64,000 nucleotides of DNA, taken from assembly GCA_003987725.1 (NCBI GenBank), contig RXJH01000011.1, positions 2,930-66,929 of the forward strand, in the 5' to 3' direction. The DNA is from Hyphomicrobium sp. (GTDB lineage Bacteria > Pseudomonadota > Alphaproteobacteria > Rhizobiales > Hyphomicrobiaceae). A program made the position numbers and the translations under genes. The notes below the pieces were generated by a model. The model was not told the DNA's origin. It did no database searches and saw nothing but the letters and a program-made list of their open reading frames with translations. Shown here piece after piece: positions 37,606 to 46,613 of this stretch. The stretch's first letter is position 1. Each line of letters starts with the position of its first letter.

Positions 37606-38775
37606 TCAAGTCTCGGCCCAAGCCCCGAGGCGGTCCAGAAAGGCCATGCATTTGGCGATTTCGCTCTCGGCGATCCATTCGTCGGCGGTATGCGCCTGGG
37701 CGATGTCGCCGGGTCCGCAGACGACGGACGGCGCGCCAGCATCCTGGAAGAGCGCGGCCTCGGTGCCGTAGGAGACGCCGAAGGTTTCGTTTTGCCCGGT
37801 CAATTTCAGGGCCAGCGCCACCACTTCGGATGACGGTTCGGCGCCGAAGGGCGGCACGGCATTGACGCGTTCGATGTCGATGCCGGCTTCGGGGGCGATG
37901 GCGCGCATTTCAGCGAGGCAATGCGTCTCGGCAAAGCGGCGCAAGCGGTTTTCGATTTCGTCGGCGTGCAGTCCGGGCAATGCGCGGATATCGAAAACGA
38001 AACTGCAATGCACGGGGACGATGTTGGTTGCGGTGCCGCCGTCGATCTTCGTCACCTGCAGCGTCGAGTAGGGCGGTTCGAAACGGACGTCGATCACGCG
38101 GCGCTTCAGCTCGGCTTCCACGCGGTCGAGTTCGCCGATCAGGCGCGTGGCGTAGGTCACGGCGTTGACGCCGAGATGAGCCATGCTCGAATGGGCAGCG
38201 CGTCCTTTGACGTCGACGCGCCAACGGACCGGACCTTTGTGCGCATCGACGACCTGCATGCTCGTCGGCTCGCCGACAATCACCATGCGCGGTTTCGGGA
38301 GAGCTTTGCCGAGTTCGGCGATCATCGGGCGAACGCCGATGCAGCCGACTTCCTCATCATAGGAGAAGGCGAGATGGATCGGCTTCTTCAATTTGCGCTT
38401 CTTGAAGTCGGGGACGGCGGCGAGGGAAGCGGCGAGAAAGCCTTTCATATCGGCAGAGCCGCGGCCATAGAGGCGGCCATTATCCGCGCGCAGCGTGAAC
38501 GGGTCGCTTGTCCAGTCCTGGCCATCGACGGGCACGACGTCGGTATGGCCGGAGAGCGCGATGCCGCCTTCGTCAACGGGGCCGATGGTGGCGTAGAGCG
38601 AGGCTTTCTGACCGTCTTCGCTGACGATCCGTTGCGATGAAACGCCGTGCCCTCGAAGGTAATCTTCGACGAACGCGATCAGGCCGAGATTGTTCTTGTG
38701 GCTCGTGGTGTCGAAGGCCACGAGGCGCGCAAGCAATTCGACGGGCGTCAAGATTGGGTCTCGGGCTTCGCTCAT
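37606..38775 (-). CDS. argE: Acetylornithine deacetylase
   Basis: A 389-residue M20 metallopeptidase-fold hydrolase. The zinc ligands lie in LSGHTDVVPVDGQDW, GRGSADMKGF, SYDEEVGCIGVRPM and VGEPTSMQVV. It releases ornithine from N-acetylornithine. It is last in the metZ-apaG-argE operon (15 bases after apaG), so it probably shares the SAM-II riboswitch. Confidence 0.94.
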   Translation of the reverse strand: MSEARDPILTPVELLARLVAFDTTSHKNNLGLIAFVEDYLRGHGVSSQRIVSEDGQKASLYATIGPVDEGGIALSGHTDVVPVDGQDWTSDPFTLRADNGRLYGRGSADMKGFLAASLAAVPDFKKRKLKKPIHLAFSYDEEVGCIGVRPMIAELGKALPKPRMVIVGEPTSMQVVDAHKGPVRWRVDVKGRAAHSSMAHLGVNAVTYATRLIGELDRVEAELKRRVIDVRFEPPYSTLQVTKIDGGTATNIVPVHCSFVFDIRALPGLHADEIENRLRRFAETHCLAEMRAIAPEAGIDIERVNAVPPFGAEPSSEVVALALKLTGQNETFGVSYGTEAALFQDAGAPSVVCGPGDIAQAHTADEWIAESEIAKCMAFLDRLGAWAET

Positions 38776-38790
38776 CGGCTGTCGCCGCGT

Positions 38791-39246
38791 TCAGTTCATG
38801 CTGCGTCGGGTATAGGGGCTATCGAGCGAGAAGGCGGGTATGGCTACGTCGAAGAGCTTACCGGCTTCGTCCGACATCTGATAGCTGCCGACCATGATAC
38901 CCTGCGGCGTCTTTAGCGGACAGCCCGACGTGTAGTGAAACGATTTGCCCGGTTCGATGACCGGCGTTTGTCCGACGACGCCGGCGCCACGCACTTCTTC
39001 GGTGCGGCCGAGTGCATCCGTTATCCGCCACATGCGCGATTTCAGCTGCACAGTCTCGGCGCCGTCGTTGTTAATCTCGACCGCGTAGGACCACACGAAA
39101 TGGCTGTCTTCCGGAGACGACTGGTCTTCCATGTAGCGCGGCTCGACACGGATGCGGATGCCGCGCGTCGTGGCTTCATAGGCGTGGTAGGCGGCGGCTG
39201 CTGACGCGGCCTTTCTGGCTGCCGAAGCCGGCGTACTTTTACTCAT
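38791..39246 (-). CDS. apaG: ApaG-family protein
   Basis: A 151-residue ApaG/DUF525 protein, with core VWSYAVEINNDGAETVQL, LKSRMWRITDALGRTEEVRG and YTSGCPLKTPQGIMVGSYQM. The 25-residue alanine-rich N-terminal tail is longer than in the usual 125-residue protein, and Met codons inside it cannot be excluded as starts. Family role is linked to Co/Mg homeostasis and ApaH; the exact function is unclear. It lies 10 bases after metZ. Confidence 0.93.
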   Translation of the reverse strand: MSKSTPASAARKAASAAAAYHAYEATTRGIRIRVEPRYMEDQSSPEDSHFVWSYAVEINNDGAETVQLKSRMWRITDALGRTEEVRGAGVVGQTPVIEPGKSFHYTSGCPLKTPQGIMVGSYQMSDEAGKLFDVAIPAFSLDSPYTRRSMN

Positions 39247-39256
39247 GTTGTCCCCG

Positions 39257-40468
39257 TCACCCCGTAACCTTCTTCACCGCATTCGTGAGATCGTCGGCTA
39301 AATCTTCGGCCGCTTCAAGTCCGATCGAAAGACGGATCATACCATCACTAATTCCCAGTTCCGAGCGCTGCTCGGGCGTCAACTTAAAGTGGGTGGTCGT
39401 CGCGGGGTGCGTCACGAGGCTCTTGGCATCCCCAAGGTTATTCGAGATGCGGATCAAACGAAGAGCGTTAAGACAGCGGAAGGCCCCCTGTTTACCACCT
39501 TCGACCTCGAACGCGATCATCTGGCCGCCGCCCGGCATCTGCTTTCGAGCAAGCGCCGCTTGCGGATGATCGGCGCGGCCGGGGTAAAGCACCCGCGTCA
39601 CGCCTTTGAGGCCGGATAGAAGGTCGGCAATCTTAACGGAGGTTTCACACTGCGCCTTGACGCGGATCGGAAGCGTCTCGAGACCCTTCAGCATCACCCA
39701 CGCATTGAAGGGGCTGATGGACGGGCCCGTCTGGCGGAGCCATTCCTGGACGTACTTGGTAATGAACTCGGTCTTGCCGAGAACGGCGCCGCCGAGGCAG
39801 CGGCCCTGGCCGTCGATGTGCTTCGTCGCCGAATAGACAACGATATCGGCGCCGAGCGCCAACGGCCGCTGCAGCATCGGCGTCGCAAATACGTTGTCGA
39901 CGATGGTCAGGATGCCATTTTCGCGCGCGATCTTGCAGACGGCTGCGATATCGACGAGTTCGAGCACCGGATTTGACGGCGTTTCGAAGAAGAACATCTT
40001 GGTGTTCGGGCGGATAGCGGCGCGCCAGGCGTCAAGATCCTTGCCGTCAACAAGCGTCGCTTCGATGCCGAAACGCGGACAAAGGGTTTCGACGATGTAA
40101 CGACACGAGCCGAACATCGCGCGCGCGGCGACGATATGATCGCCGGTTCTCATGTAGGAGAGCATCGAGGCGGTGACGGCGGCCATGCCGGTGGCAGTGG
40201 CGCGGCATTCCTCGGCGCCTTCGAACAGCTTCAGGCGATCTTCGAACATCGAGATCGTCGGGTTTCCGAAGCGTGTGTACTGAAAGCCGGGGTCTTCCTG
40301 CTTGAAGCGCGCCTCGGCCTGTTCTGCGCTTTTGTAGACGAAGCCCTGCGTCAGATGGAGGGCTTCGGAGGTTTCGCCCCATTCGGACCGGGTGGTGCCG
40401 CCATGGACAAGCACCGTGTCGGGGCGCCATGCAGGACTATTGGAGGGGAACTGCTCGTCATTCGCCAT
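39257..40468 (-). CDS. metZ: O-succinylhomoserine sulfhydrylase
   Basis: A 403-residue Cys/Met-metabolism PLP enzyme. It has QYTRFGNPTISMFEDRL, FFFETPSNPVLELVDI, the PLP lysine in VVYSATKHIDGQGR and the C-terminal VTHPATTTHFKL. It makes homocysteine from O-succinylhomoserine and sulfide. ATG at 40468 is chosen: the longer frame reaches back into the terminator. It is preceded by a SAM-II riboswitch and followed by apaG and argE. Confidence 0.96.
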   Translation of the reverse strand: MANDEQFPSNSPAWRPDTVLVHGGTTRSEWGETSEALHLTQGFVYKSAEQAEARFKQEDPGFQYTRFGNPTISMFEDRLKLFEGAEECRATATGMAAVTASMLSYMRTGDHIVAARAMFGSCRYIVETLCPRFGIEATLVDGKDLDAWRAAIRPNTKMFFFETPSNPVLELVDIAAVCKIARENGILTIVDNVFATPMLQRPLALGADIVVYSATKHIDGQGRCLGGAVLGKTEFITKYVQEWLRQTGPSISPFNAWVMLKGLETLPIRVKAQCETSVKIADLLSGLKGVTRVLYPGRADHPQAALARKQMPGGGQMIAFEVEGGKQGAFRCLNALRLIRISNNLGDAKSLVTHPATTTHFKLTPEQRSELGISDGMIRLSIGLEAAEDLADDLTNAVKKVTG

Positions 40469-40488
40469 CGGACGGCCTTTCGCGCAAT

Positions 40489-40530
40489 AAAAAATCCCGG
40501 TCCACGGACGCCGGCTGACGAAAGACCGGG
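40489..40530 (-). terminator. Terminator in the metZ leader (riboswitch expression platform)
   Basis: On the minus strand CCCGGTC (40524-40530) pairs with GACCGGG (40496-40502), followed by A and six T. It lies between the SAM-II aptamer and the metZ start, so it likely provides transcriptional control. The C-rich/G-rich stretch at 40531-40545 could form competing pairs. Confidence 0.85.
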
Positions 40531-40554
40531 CGCGGGGAAACCGGGAGCGCACAC

Positions 40555-40614
40555 GGCCTCTTTAGCGACTTGTTTAACGTGGCTGCAAGCCGGCCGGCCA
40601 AAGGACCACGAGAG
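40555..40614 (-). promoter_or_regulatory. SAM-II riboswitch
   Basis: On the minus strand the P1 arms CGTGG and CCACG (40606-40610 and 40578-40582) flank a loop with the SAM-II hallmarks: GCTTGCAGCCACG, then TTAAACAAGTCGCTAAAGAG. The TAAAG segment can form the pseudoknot with CTTT in the first loop. SAM-II is known upstream of methionine genes in alphaproteobacteria and turns them off when SAM is plentiful. Here it precedes metZ-apaG-argE. Confidence 0.92.
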
Positions 40615-40754
40615 TTGAGCCGGATTACCGCCCGTACCCGGCGGCGTCAAGAGGCGGCATCATCGGCACGGAATAACCGGTATTGCCGACATTGTCGCGC
40701 TTGGCGAAGCATTAGGCCTACTTTAGAGGGAGCCCTAGGGGGTAGACCGACGCC

Positions 40755-41879
40755 ATGACAAAAAGTGAGAAAACGCATTCGGCGTCGCGGCGGCGCGAGC
40801 GAGCGGCCGGTATTCTTCCGTCGCAAACGATCGCGGGCATGATTGCCGACCGCGAGATTGGGATTGCCGAGCCGGTCATCGAGGGGCAGGTGCAGCCCGC
40901 GAGTCTCGATCTCAGACTTGGCGCCGTCGCCTACCGGGTGCGCGCGAGCTTTCTTCCGAGGCCGGGCGGGCGGGTGCAGGGCAATCTCGACGACCTGGCG
41001 CTGCATACGATCAGCCTCAGCCAAGGGGCGGTGTTAGAGACGGGCTGCGTCTACATCGTGCCGCTGCTCGAATCTCTGGCGTTGCCGAGCGACGTCGAAG
41101 CTTCGGCGAATCCGAAAAGCTCGACGGGACGGCTCGACGTGTTCACGCGCGTCATCGCCGACGGTGTCGGCGCATTCGATCAAATTCCGCGTGGCTATAA
41201 TGGGCCGCTCTACGCCGAGATCTGTCCACAGACGTTTCCGATTGTCGTCAGAAAAGGGTCGCGGCTGTCTCAGATCCGTTTTCGCAACGGTCCGGCCGCC
41301 GATAGCGACACCGTGCTGCGCGAATTGCAGCTCAGGGAACGTCTCGTTTCGGCGGAGAATGCCGATATTTCCGGCGGTATCGCGCTGACGGTCGATCTTG
41401 CGGGCGATGAATCGGGACTCGTCGGATTTCGTGCGCGGCGGCATACCGGCGTCGTCGACGTCGATAAGGTCGGCGCTTATCCGGTCGAGGACTATTGGGA
41501 CCCCATCTACGTCAAGGACAAGCATCGGCTCATCCTCGATCCCGATCAGTTCTACATACTGGCTTCGAAGGAAGCGGTGCATGTGCCGCCGACGCATGCC
41601 GCCGAGATGGTGCCGTTCAATCCGCTCGTCGGCGAATTCCGCGTGCATTATGCGGGGTTCATGGATCCGGGCTTCGGACATGCGGCGGCTGGGGGCAAAG
41701 GCTCGCGCGTCGTTCTCGAAGTGCGCTCGCACAAGGTGCCGTTTATCCTCGAAGACGGGCAAATCATCGGCCGGCTTATCTATGAGCGGATGACGGAAAC
41801 GCCCGAAACGCTCTACGGCCAGGGGCTCAAATCGAACTACCAGGGCCAGGGTCTGAAGCTGTCGAAGCATTTTAAGTAG
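40755..41879 (+). CDS. dcd: dCTP deaminase, double-length alphaproteobacterial type
   Basis: A 374-residue protein related to dCTP deaminase/dUTPase-fold enzymes, about twice the size of E. coli Dcd. It has GQVQPASLDLRLGAVAYRV near residue 45, NPKSSTGRLDVFTRVI and IPRGYNGPLYAEICPQTF in the first half, and a related second half ending LYGQGLKSNYQGQGLKLSKH. It deaminates dCTP to dUTP for thymidylate synthesis. It is divergent from the metZ riboswitch promoter and convergent with arsR. Confidence 0.92.
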   Translation: MTKSEKTHSASRRRERAAGILPSQTIAGMIADREIGIAEPVIEGQVQPASLDLRLGAVAYRVRASFLPRPGGRVQGNLDDLALHTISLSQGAVLETGCVYIVPLLESLALPSDVEASANPKSSTGRLDVFTRVIADGVGAFDQIPRGYNGPLYAEICPQTFPIVVRKGSRLSQIRFRNGPAADSDTVLRELQLRERLVSAENADISGGIALTVDLAGDESGLVGFRARRHTGVVDVDKVGAYPVEDYWDPIYVKDKHRLILDPDQFYILASKEAVHVPPTHAAEMVPFNPLVGEFRVHYAGFMDPGFGHAAAGGKGSRVVLEVRSHKVPFILEDGQIIGRLIYERMTETPETLYGQGLKSNYQGQGLKLSKHFK

Positions 41880-41907
41880 TGCTGGCGACGCGGAGATCGC
41901 CGCCGGA

Positions 41908-42234
41908 TCAGCGCTTCTTCGTCTTTTCGCTGGCTTTCAGGATCGATGCGATCACGCCGGGGAAGCGCTTGTCGAGTTCGGTGCAGCGCAGCGAGTTGAC
42001 GACCTCGGTGCCGCGGCGTTCCGAACGAATAAGGCCGGCCTCGCGCAATACCTGAAAGTGGTGCGATTGCGTCGATTTGGGCAGGTCGGCGGGTGCCGCC
42101 ATCGAACAATTCAGCCCGCAGCCGCCGCTTGCAAGCTTTTTCACGATTTCAAGTCGTGTCGAGTCGGCGAGAGCGTACAGCACGCTCTCGAGGGTCACAT
42201 CCTCAACCGCCGGGTGAACAAAGGGTCTTTGCAT
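41908..42234 (-). CDS. ArsR-family transcriptional regulator
   Basis: A 108-residue winged-helix regulator. It has LYALADSTRLEIVKKLASGG and the recognition helix STQSHHFQVLREAGLI, followed by GTEVVNSLRCTELDKRFPG. Two cysteines in GGCGLNCSM, in the region of the ArsR metal/redox sites, could sense metals or oxidants. ATG at 42234 is preferred over TTG at 42270, which overlaps the palindromes. It is divergent from the SDR gene and likely represses it and itself. Confidence 0.88.
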   Translation of the reverse strand: MQRPFVHPAVEDVTLESVLYALADSTRLEIVKKLASGGCGLNCSMAAPADLPKSTQSHHFQVLREAGLIRSERRGTEVVNSLRCTELDKRFPGVIASILKASEKTKKR

Positions 42235-42258
42235 GTCCAATAAAATAGCCACGGAAAG

Positions 42259-42291
42259 TTGAAGTTTCAATAGTTCGAAAATCTTGAACTA
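42259..42291. promoter_or_regulatory. Two palindromes, likely operators of the ArsR regulator
   Basis: TTGAA-GT-TTCAA (42259-42270) and TAGTTC-N9-GAACTA (42271-42291) lie next to each other between the divergent arsR and SDR genes. Their position and the symmetric arms fit binding by a dimeric ArsR protein; binding is inferred. Confidence 0.5.
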
Positions 42292-42390
42292 CGGAATTAC
42301 CGTATTATTTGGGTGGTGTCCGGGGTGCCTGTCAGATGGCCGGCCAACCTGATCAGGACGGATCGCAAAAAGAGTCCATGGGGATTATTC

Positions 42391-43167
42391 ATGTCAAAAC
42401 CTCTCTCCGGAAAAATCGCTGTCGTCACGGGTGGCAGCAGGGGCATCGGCCGCGGGATCGCTGAGAAATTGGCAGCCGACGGAGCGCTCGTTGCCGTTCA
42501 TTACGGCAAAGGCAAAGCTTCGGCCGATGAGGTCGTTGCAAAAATCAAGTCGAATGGCGGTGACGCATTCGCGGTCGGCGCCGACCTTGCGAAGAAAGGT
42601 GCGGCACAGGCGCTGTTTGCGGGCGTCGATCAGGAATTGAAGCAGCGGACTGGCGATACGAAATTCGACATTCTCGTCAATAACGCGGGCATTGCGCCGT
42701 TCGTCGGCTTTGATGAGACCACCGAGGATGTTCTCGACGAGATTTTCAGCGTGAACGTCAAGTCGCTCTTCCTTATTACTCAGGAAGGCAGCAAGCGTCT
42801 GAAGAATGGTGGCCGGATCGTCTCGACTTCCAGTCTCGCCAGCCGTCTTCCGCTTGGGGCGGTCGCGGCATATTCGATGCTAAAAGCGCCTCTCGACAAT
42901 TTGGCGAAAACTCTCGCCGTCCACCTCGGACCGCGCGAAATCACAGTCAATGTCGTCGCACCGGGCGTCATCGAAACGGATATGGCGGCGGAATTCGTCA
43001 ATAATGCCGAAGGCCGCGCGTTCGCGGAAAGCAAGCAGGCGCTGAAGCGCGTCGGTCAGCCGAGCGACGTTGCGGACGTCGTGGCGTTCCTGGCTGGACC
43101 CGAGTCGCGCTGGGTGACCGGCCAGGTGATAGAAGTCGCGGGCGGCACCGGCCTGACCTTCGCCTGA
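42391..43167 (+). CDS. Short-chain dehydrogenase/reductase (3-oxoacyl-ACP reductase-like)
   Basis: A 258-residue SDR oxidoreductase. It has the cofactor motif TGGSRGIGRGIA, NNAG, the catalytic serine in IVSTSSLASRL, and YSMLK as the Tyr-x3-Lys pair. The C-terminal WVTGQVIEVAGGTGL is typical of classical SDRs. It probably reduces an unidentified carbonyl with NADPH. ATG at 42391 gives the conventional N-terminus MSKPLSGKIAVVTGG. It is probably repressed by the divergent ArsR protein. Confidence 0.9.
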   Translation: MSKPLSGKIAVVTGGSRGIGRGIAEKLAADGALVAVHYGKGKASADEVVAKIKSNGGDAFAVGADLAKKGAAQALFAGVDQELKQRTGDTKFDILVNNAGIAPFVGFDETTEDVLDEIFSVNVKSLFLITQEGSKRLKNGGRIVSTSSLASRLPLGAVAAYSMLKAPLDNLAKTLAVHLGPREITVNVVAPGVIETDMAAEFVNNAEGRAFAESKQALKRVGQPSDVADVVAFLAGPESRWVTGQVIEVAGGTGLTFA

Positions 43168-43206
43168 GCGATTTTCCTCCCCGCCCTCCTGTCTCACTCT
43201 CGAACT

Positions 43207-43240
43207 GGCGCCAAAATATCGAGTTTTGGCGTCTTTTTTT
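43207..43240 (+). terminator. Intrinsic terminator of the SDR gene
   Basis: CGCCAAAA (43209-43216) pairs with TTTTGGCG (43224-43231), extendable by two pairs, followed by TCTTTTTTT. Confidence 0.9.
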
Positions 43241-43389
43241 GCGTGAAAGCCCTATGTTACGCTTGCTTTCGGGCCACAAATGCTGCTTTTTTCGCGCGCT
43301 TCATTCGAAAAAGGCCCGAAAACCGCATGTTTTAGGGCTTCGACGATGTAGTGTTCGATACCAAACCGATTCGGATAAGAGGGACGACA

Positions 43390-43731
43390 ATGGCAAAGGC
43401 AGCTGCGCCAGCAAAGACTTCAGCCAAGGCTCCGGCCAAAGCTGCAGCGAAGATTGAAACCGTTACGTTGAAGCATATTGCCGCGACGCTCGCGGAAGCT
43501 CACGAGATTCCGAAGAAGCAGTCGGTTGCGCTGCTCGAAGATCTCGTCGCGCAGATTTCGAAGCATCTCAAGAAGGGCGCCCGTATCCGCATCGGCGGTC
43601 TCGGCGTTCTGCAGGTTCGCAAGCGTCCGGCACGCATGGGCCGCAACCCGGCAACGGGCGAAGCCATCAAGATCAAGGCATCGAAGAAGATCGCCTTCCG
43701 CGCCGCGAAGGAGCTGAAAGAGTCGATCTAA
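43390..43731 (+). CDS. HU-family DNA-binding protein with Ala/Lys-rich N-terminal tail
   Basis: A 113-residue histone-like protein. The first 25 residues are a low-complexity Lys/Ala/Pro tail. The HU/IHF domain follows: VTLKHIAATLAEAHEIPKK, IRIGGLGVLQVRKRPARMG and RNPATGEAIKIKASKKIAFR, the flexible arm that bends DNA. The tailed form differs from standard 90-residue HU and may compact DNA more. ATG at 43390 is followed directly by the tail. It has its own terminator. Confidence 0.93.
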   Translation: MAKAAAPAKTSAKAPAKAAAKIETVTLKHIAATLAEAHEIPKKQSVALLEDLVAQISKHLKKGARIRIGGLGVLQVRKRPARMGRNPATGEAIKIKASKKIAFRAAKELKESI

Positions 43732-43759
43732 CGATCACTCTTTAGCGGGGTAAATTGAG

Positions 43760-43788
43760 AAGGCCGCCGGATATGGCGGCCTTTTTTG
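43760..43788 (+). terminator. Intrinsic terminator of the HU gene
   Basis: A 9-bp stem AAGGCCGCC/GGCGGCCTT (43760-43768 and 43775-43783) with a 6-nt loop and a T-run. Confidence 0.93.
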
Positions 43789-43845
43789 TTGGTGCTTGGA
43801 TTTCGCCGCGCCGATGGCGCGCATGGCCGAGGATGACGTCTATAC

Positions 43846-45018
43846 TCAGCCGTTGCGGAAGTAGTTCGTAATGAAGCGGCCGTAGATTTCGGTGAGCGTT
43901 TCGAGGTCGGCGACGCTTGTGTGCTCGTCGACCTGGTGGATCGTCTGATTGACGAGGCCGAATTCGACCACCGGACAGATGTCCTTGATGAAGCGCGCGT
44001 CGGATGTGCCGCCGCCGGTCGTCAGCGCGGGCGTGCGGCCGGTGACGGATTTGACGGCGTCCTTCAGCGTCGTGACGAGAGGGCCCGGTTTCGTCAGGAA
44101 GACGTCGCCGGTGCCGGAGAATGCAAGATCGTATTTGGCGTCGACCTCGGCTGCCGCGCTTGCGGTCGTTTTTCGCACCCACTCTTCGATCGTCGGACGC
44201 GTCCAGCCGTCGTTATAGCGGATGTTGAGCTTGGCGACGGCGCGTCCCGGTATGACGTTCGTCGCCGTGTTCGGAACAGAGATCACCGTCACCTGCAGGT
44301 TCGACGGCTGGAAGTTTTCCGTTCCGTCGTCGAGTTTCGTCGTCGAAAGGCGGTCGATGATACGGGCGAGTTTCGGCACCGGATTATCGGCGATTTGGGG
44401 ATACGCGGAATGTCCCTGCTTGCCGTGAACCATCAGATCGACGTTGAGAGAGCCGCGGCGGCCGATGCGAATTTCGTCGCCGAGCGCCTTCGGGTTCGAC
44501 GGTTCGCCGACAAGGCAGGCATCGATGACTTCGTCGCGTGCTTTCAGCCAGTCGAGGATCTTCATCGTGCCGTTGATCGACGGGCCTTCTTCATCGCCCG
44601 TGATGATGAACGACAGCGAGCCACGCGGCAGGCCGTTGTAGTGATGGATGTACTTCATTGACGCCGCGACGAACGCCGCGATGCAGCCCTTCATATCGAC
44701 GGCGCCCCGTCCGTAGAGAATGCCGTCACGGACTTCACCCGCGAAGGGGGGAACGGTCCAGGCCGCTTCGTTGCCGACGGGGACGACATCGGTGTGTCCG
44801 GCGAATGAGAGATGCGGCCGGCCTGAGCCGAGGCGCGCGTACAAGTTATCGACGTCCGGCGTGCCGGGCTCTGAGAAGACGAGGCGGTGACAGGTGAAGC
44901 CTGCGGGCTCGAGCACGTTCTGCAGGAGCGTCAGGGCGCCGGCTTCATCGGGCGTTACGCTTTCGCAGCGGATGAGTGCCTGCGAGAGAGCCACTGGATC
45001 GGTCGGGACGAGGGTCAT
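43846..45018 (-). CDS. dapE: Succinyl-diaminopimelate desuccinylase
   Basis: A 390-residue M20 hydrolase. Zinc ligands lie in LSFAGHTDVVPVGNEAAW, YGRGAVDMKGCIAAF and ITGDEEGPSINGT. The lysine/DAP-specific C-terminus has GGGTSDARFIKDICPVVEFG. It makes LL-diaminopimelate for peptidoglycan and lysine. It starts directly after the membrane protein's stop (no gap) and belongs to a dapD-unknown-dapE operon. Confidence 0.96.
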   Translation of the reverse strand: MTLVPTDPVALSQALIRCESVTPDEAGALTLLQNVLEPAGFTCHRLVFSEPGTPDVDNLYARLGSGRPHLSFAGHTDVVPVGNEAAWTVPPFAGEVRDGILYGRGAVDMKGCIAAFVAASMKYIHHYNGLPRGSLSFIITGDEEGPSINGTMKILDWLKARDEVIDACLVGEPSNPKALGDEIRIGRRGSLNVDLMVHGKQGHSAYPQIADNPVPKLARIIDRLSTTKLDDGTENFQPSNLQVTVISVPNTATNVIPGRAVAKLNIRYNDGWTRPTIEEWVRKTTASAAAEVDAKYDLAFSGTGDVFLTKPGPLVTTLKDAVKSVTGRTPALTTGGGTSDARFIKDICPVVEFGLVNQTIHQVDEHTSVADLETLTEIYGRFITNYFRNG

Positions 45019-45768
45019 CTACGCTTGCGCCTTTGGAAGGTAACTGACGGGGGCCCGCTCGGTTTCGCGGCCGTCGAGGCTCTGCACGATCGTGATCTTC
45101 TGCCAGATCTTACTCGAGAGCTCCGATGTCAAGCGCTCGATGTCGCCGACCGTATCGACAATAACCGCGTCACTCAGGCGTTCGGCGTAGAGGGCTGCGC
45201 ATTTGGCGGTTAGCGACAGCATTTCCGAGCAGTAGTCGAGATAGCGCATGAGTTCGAAGTGGGACAGTTCCCGGTCGCCGCTCTGACTGCCGACCGTCGC
45301 CGCCCGGTCTGAACTCGGGTCCTTGGTCAGCTGATGCATATCGACAACGTGCACGATAGACCGCAGCTCATGCAGCGCGGCGAGCGCGCGCGATCGCTTC
45401 CAGCGCGTTTCCAGAGTCGAGATGAAAAACGCGCCGCCTCCGAGAAGCACGGTAAGATTAAAGAGCGCGTCGATGCCCTGAAGGACCTCTGACCACTCGT
45501 CGGTGCCCTTCAGAGTTGTGGCCTGGGCGGCGAGGTAAGCGAGCACCGTGAGAGTGCTCAATACCAGCACGATGAGAAGTGAGCGCAGCGTCCAGTTCGG
45601 GCGCGAAACGTACGCGATGCGCTCCGATGTCTGACGGGCGACGGATATCAGGTCGGCGCAGACGCCGGACAGGCCCGAATTCGGAAAACGATCTCCGATA
45701 CGGTGCCCGAGCCTCTCGAGCGTATCGACGATCTTATCCGCATCGAGTGCCCGGTATCTGCGCGCCAC
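45019..45768 (-). CDS. Two-pass membrane protein of unknown function within the dapD-dapE operon
   Basis: A 249-residue protein. Two hydrophobic segments (SLLIVLVLSTLTVLAYLAA near residue 63 and ALFNLTVLLGGGAFFIST near residue 101) flank a short loop. The N-terminus (60 residues) and C-terminus (130 residues) are soluble and would be cytoplasmic. The C-terminus is helical (YLDYCSEMLSLTAKCAALYA). I do not recognise a family. It is between dapD (2-base gap) and dapE (no gap), so it is certainly co-transcribed. Confidence 0.75.
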   Translation of the reverse strand: MARRYRALDADKIVDTLERLGHRIGDRFPNSGLSGVCADLISVARQTSERIAYVSRPNWTLRSLLIVLVLSTLTVLAYLAAQATTLKGTDEWSEVLQGIDALFNLTVLLGGGAFFISTLETRWKRSRALAALHELRSIVHVVDMHQLTKDPSSDRAATVGSQSGDRELSHFELMRYLDYCSEMLSLTAKCAALYAERLSDAVIVDTVGDIERLTSELSSKIWQKITIVQSLDGRETERAPVSYLPKAQA

Positions 45769-45770
45769 GG

Positions 45771-46613
45771 CTAATCCCTGAGAAGCTCGTTGATGCTGGT
45801 CTTGCTGCGGGTCTTCTCGTCGACGCGCTTGACGATCACGGCGCAGTAGAGGTTCGGACCTGGTTCCCCATTCGGAAGCGGCTTCCCTGGCATCGTACCC
45901 GAGACGATGACGGAATAGGGGGGCACCTTGCCGAACATTTTTTCGCCGGTGGCGCGATCGATGATCGTCGTCGAGGCGCCGATGTAAACGCCCATCGAGA
46001 GCACGGAGCCTTCGCCGACCTGAACGCCTTCGGCGACTTCGGCGCGGGCGCCGATGAAGCAGTTATCCTCGATCACAACAGGGCCGGCCTGCAGGGGCTC
46101 GAGCACGCCGCCGATGCCGGCGCCGCCCGAAATATGGCAATTCTTCCCGATCTGAGCGCAACTTCCGACGGTCGCCCAGGTATCGACCATCGTGCCGCTA
46201 TCGACGTAGGCGCCGAGGTTGACGAACGAGGGGAGCAAAACGGCACCGGGAGCGATGTAGGCCGAGCGGCGGACGATGGCGCCGGGCAGCACCCGGAAGC
46301 CGCCCTTGCGGAAGTCTGCTTCCGTCCAGCCGGCGAACTTCGGGGGCACCTTATCCCAGTAGAAGCTGCCTGCCGGGCCGCCCGGAATCGTTTCCATGTC
46401 ATTGAGACGGAACGACAAAAGGACCGCCTTTTTCAGCCATTGATTGACCACCCAGGTGCCGTCCGTCTTCTCGGCGACGCGGGCTTCGCCCTTGTCGAGC
46501 AGGTTGAGGGCGGTTTCGACGGCGTCGCGCACCGCGCCCTTGGTATCGAACGAAAGGCCGTCGCGGGCTTCCCATGCCGTTTCGATTGTCTTCTTCAGGT
46601 CGTCGTGGGCCAT
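45771..46613 (-). CDS. dapD: Tetrahydrodipicolinate N-succinyltransferase
   Basis: A 280-residue hexapeptide-repeat (left-handed beta-helix) acyltransferase. Typical segments are [40 protein letters not shown] and [20 protein letters not shown]. It transfers succinyl-CoA to tetrahydrodipicolinate, the step before DapC/DapE. It is first of the three-gene dap operon. Confidence 0.96.
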   Translation of the reverse strand: MAHDDLKKTIETAWEARDGLSFDTKGAVRDAVETALNLLDKGEARVAEKTDGTWVVNQWLKKAVLLSFRLNDMETIPGGPAGSFYWDKVPPKFAGWTEADFRKGGFRVLPGAIVRRSAYIAPGAVLLPSFVNLGAYVDSGTMVDTWATVGSCAQIGKNCHISGGAGIGGVLEPLQAGPVVIEDNCFIGARAEVAEGVQVGEGSVLSMGVYIGASTTIIDRATGEKMFGKVPPYSVIVSGTMPGKPLPNGEPGPNLYCAVIVKRVDEKTRSKTSINELLRD

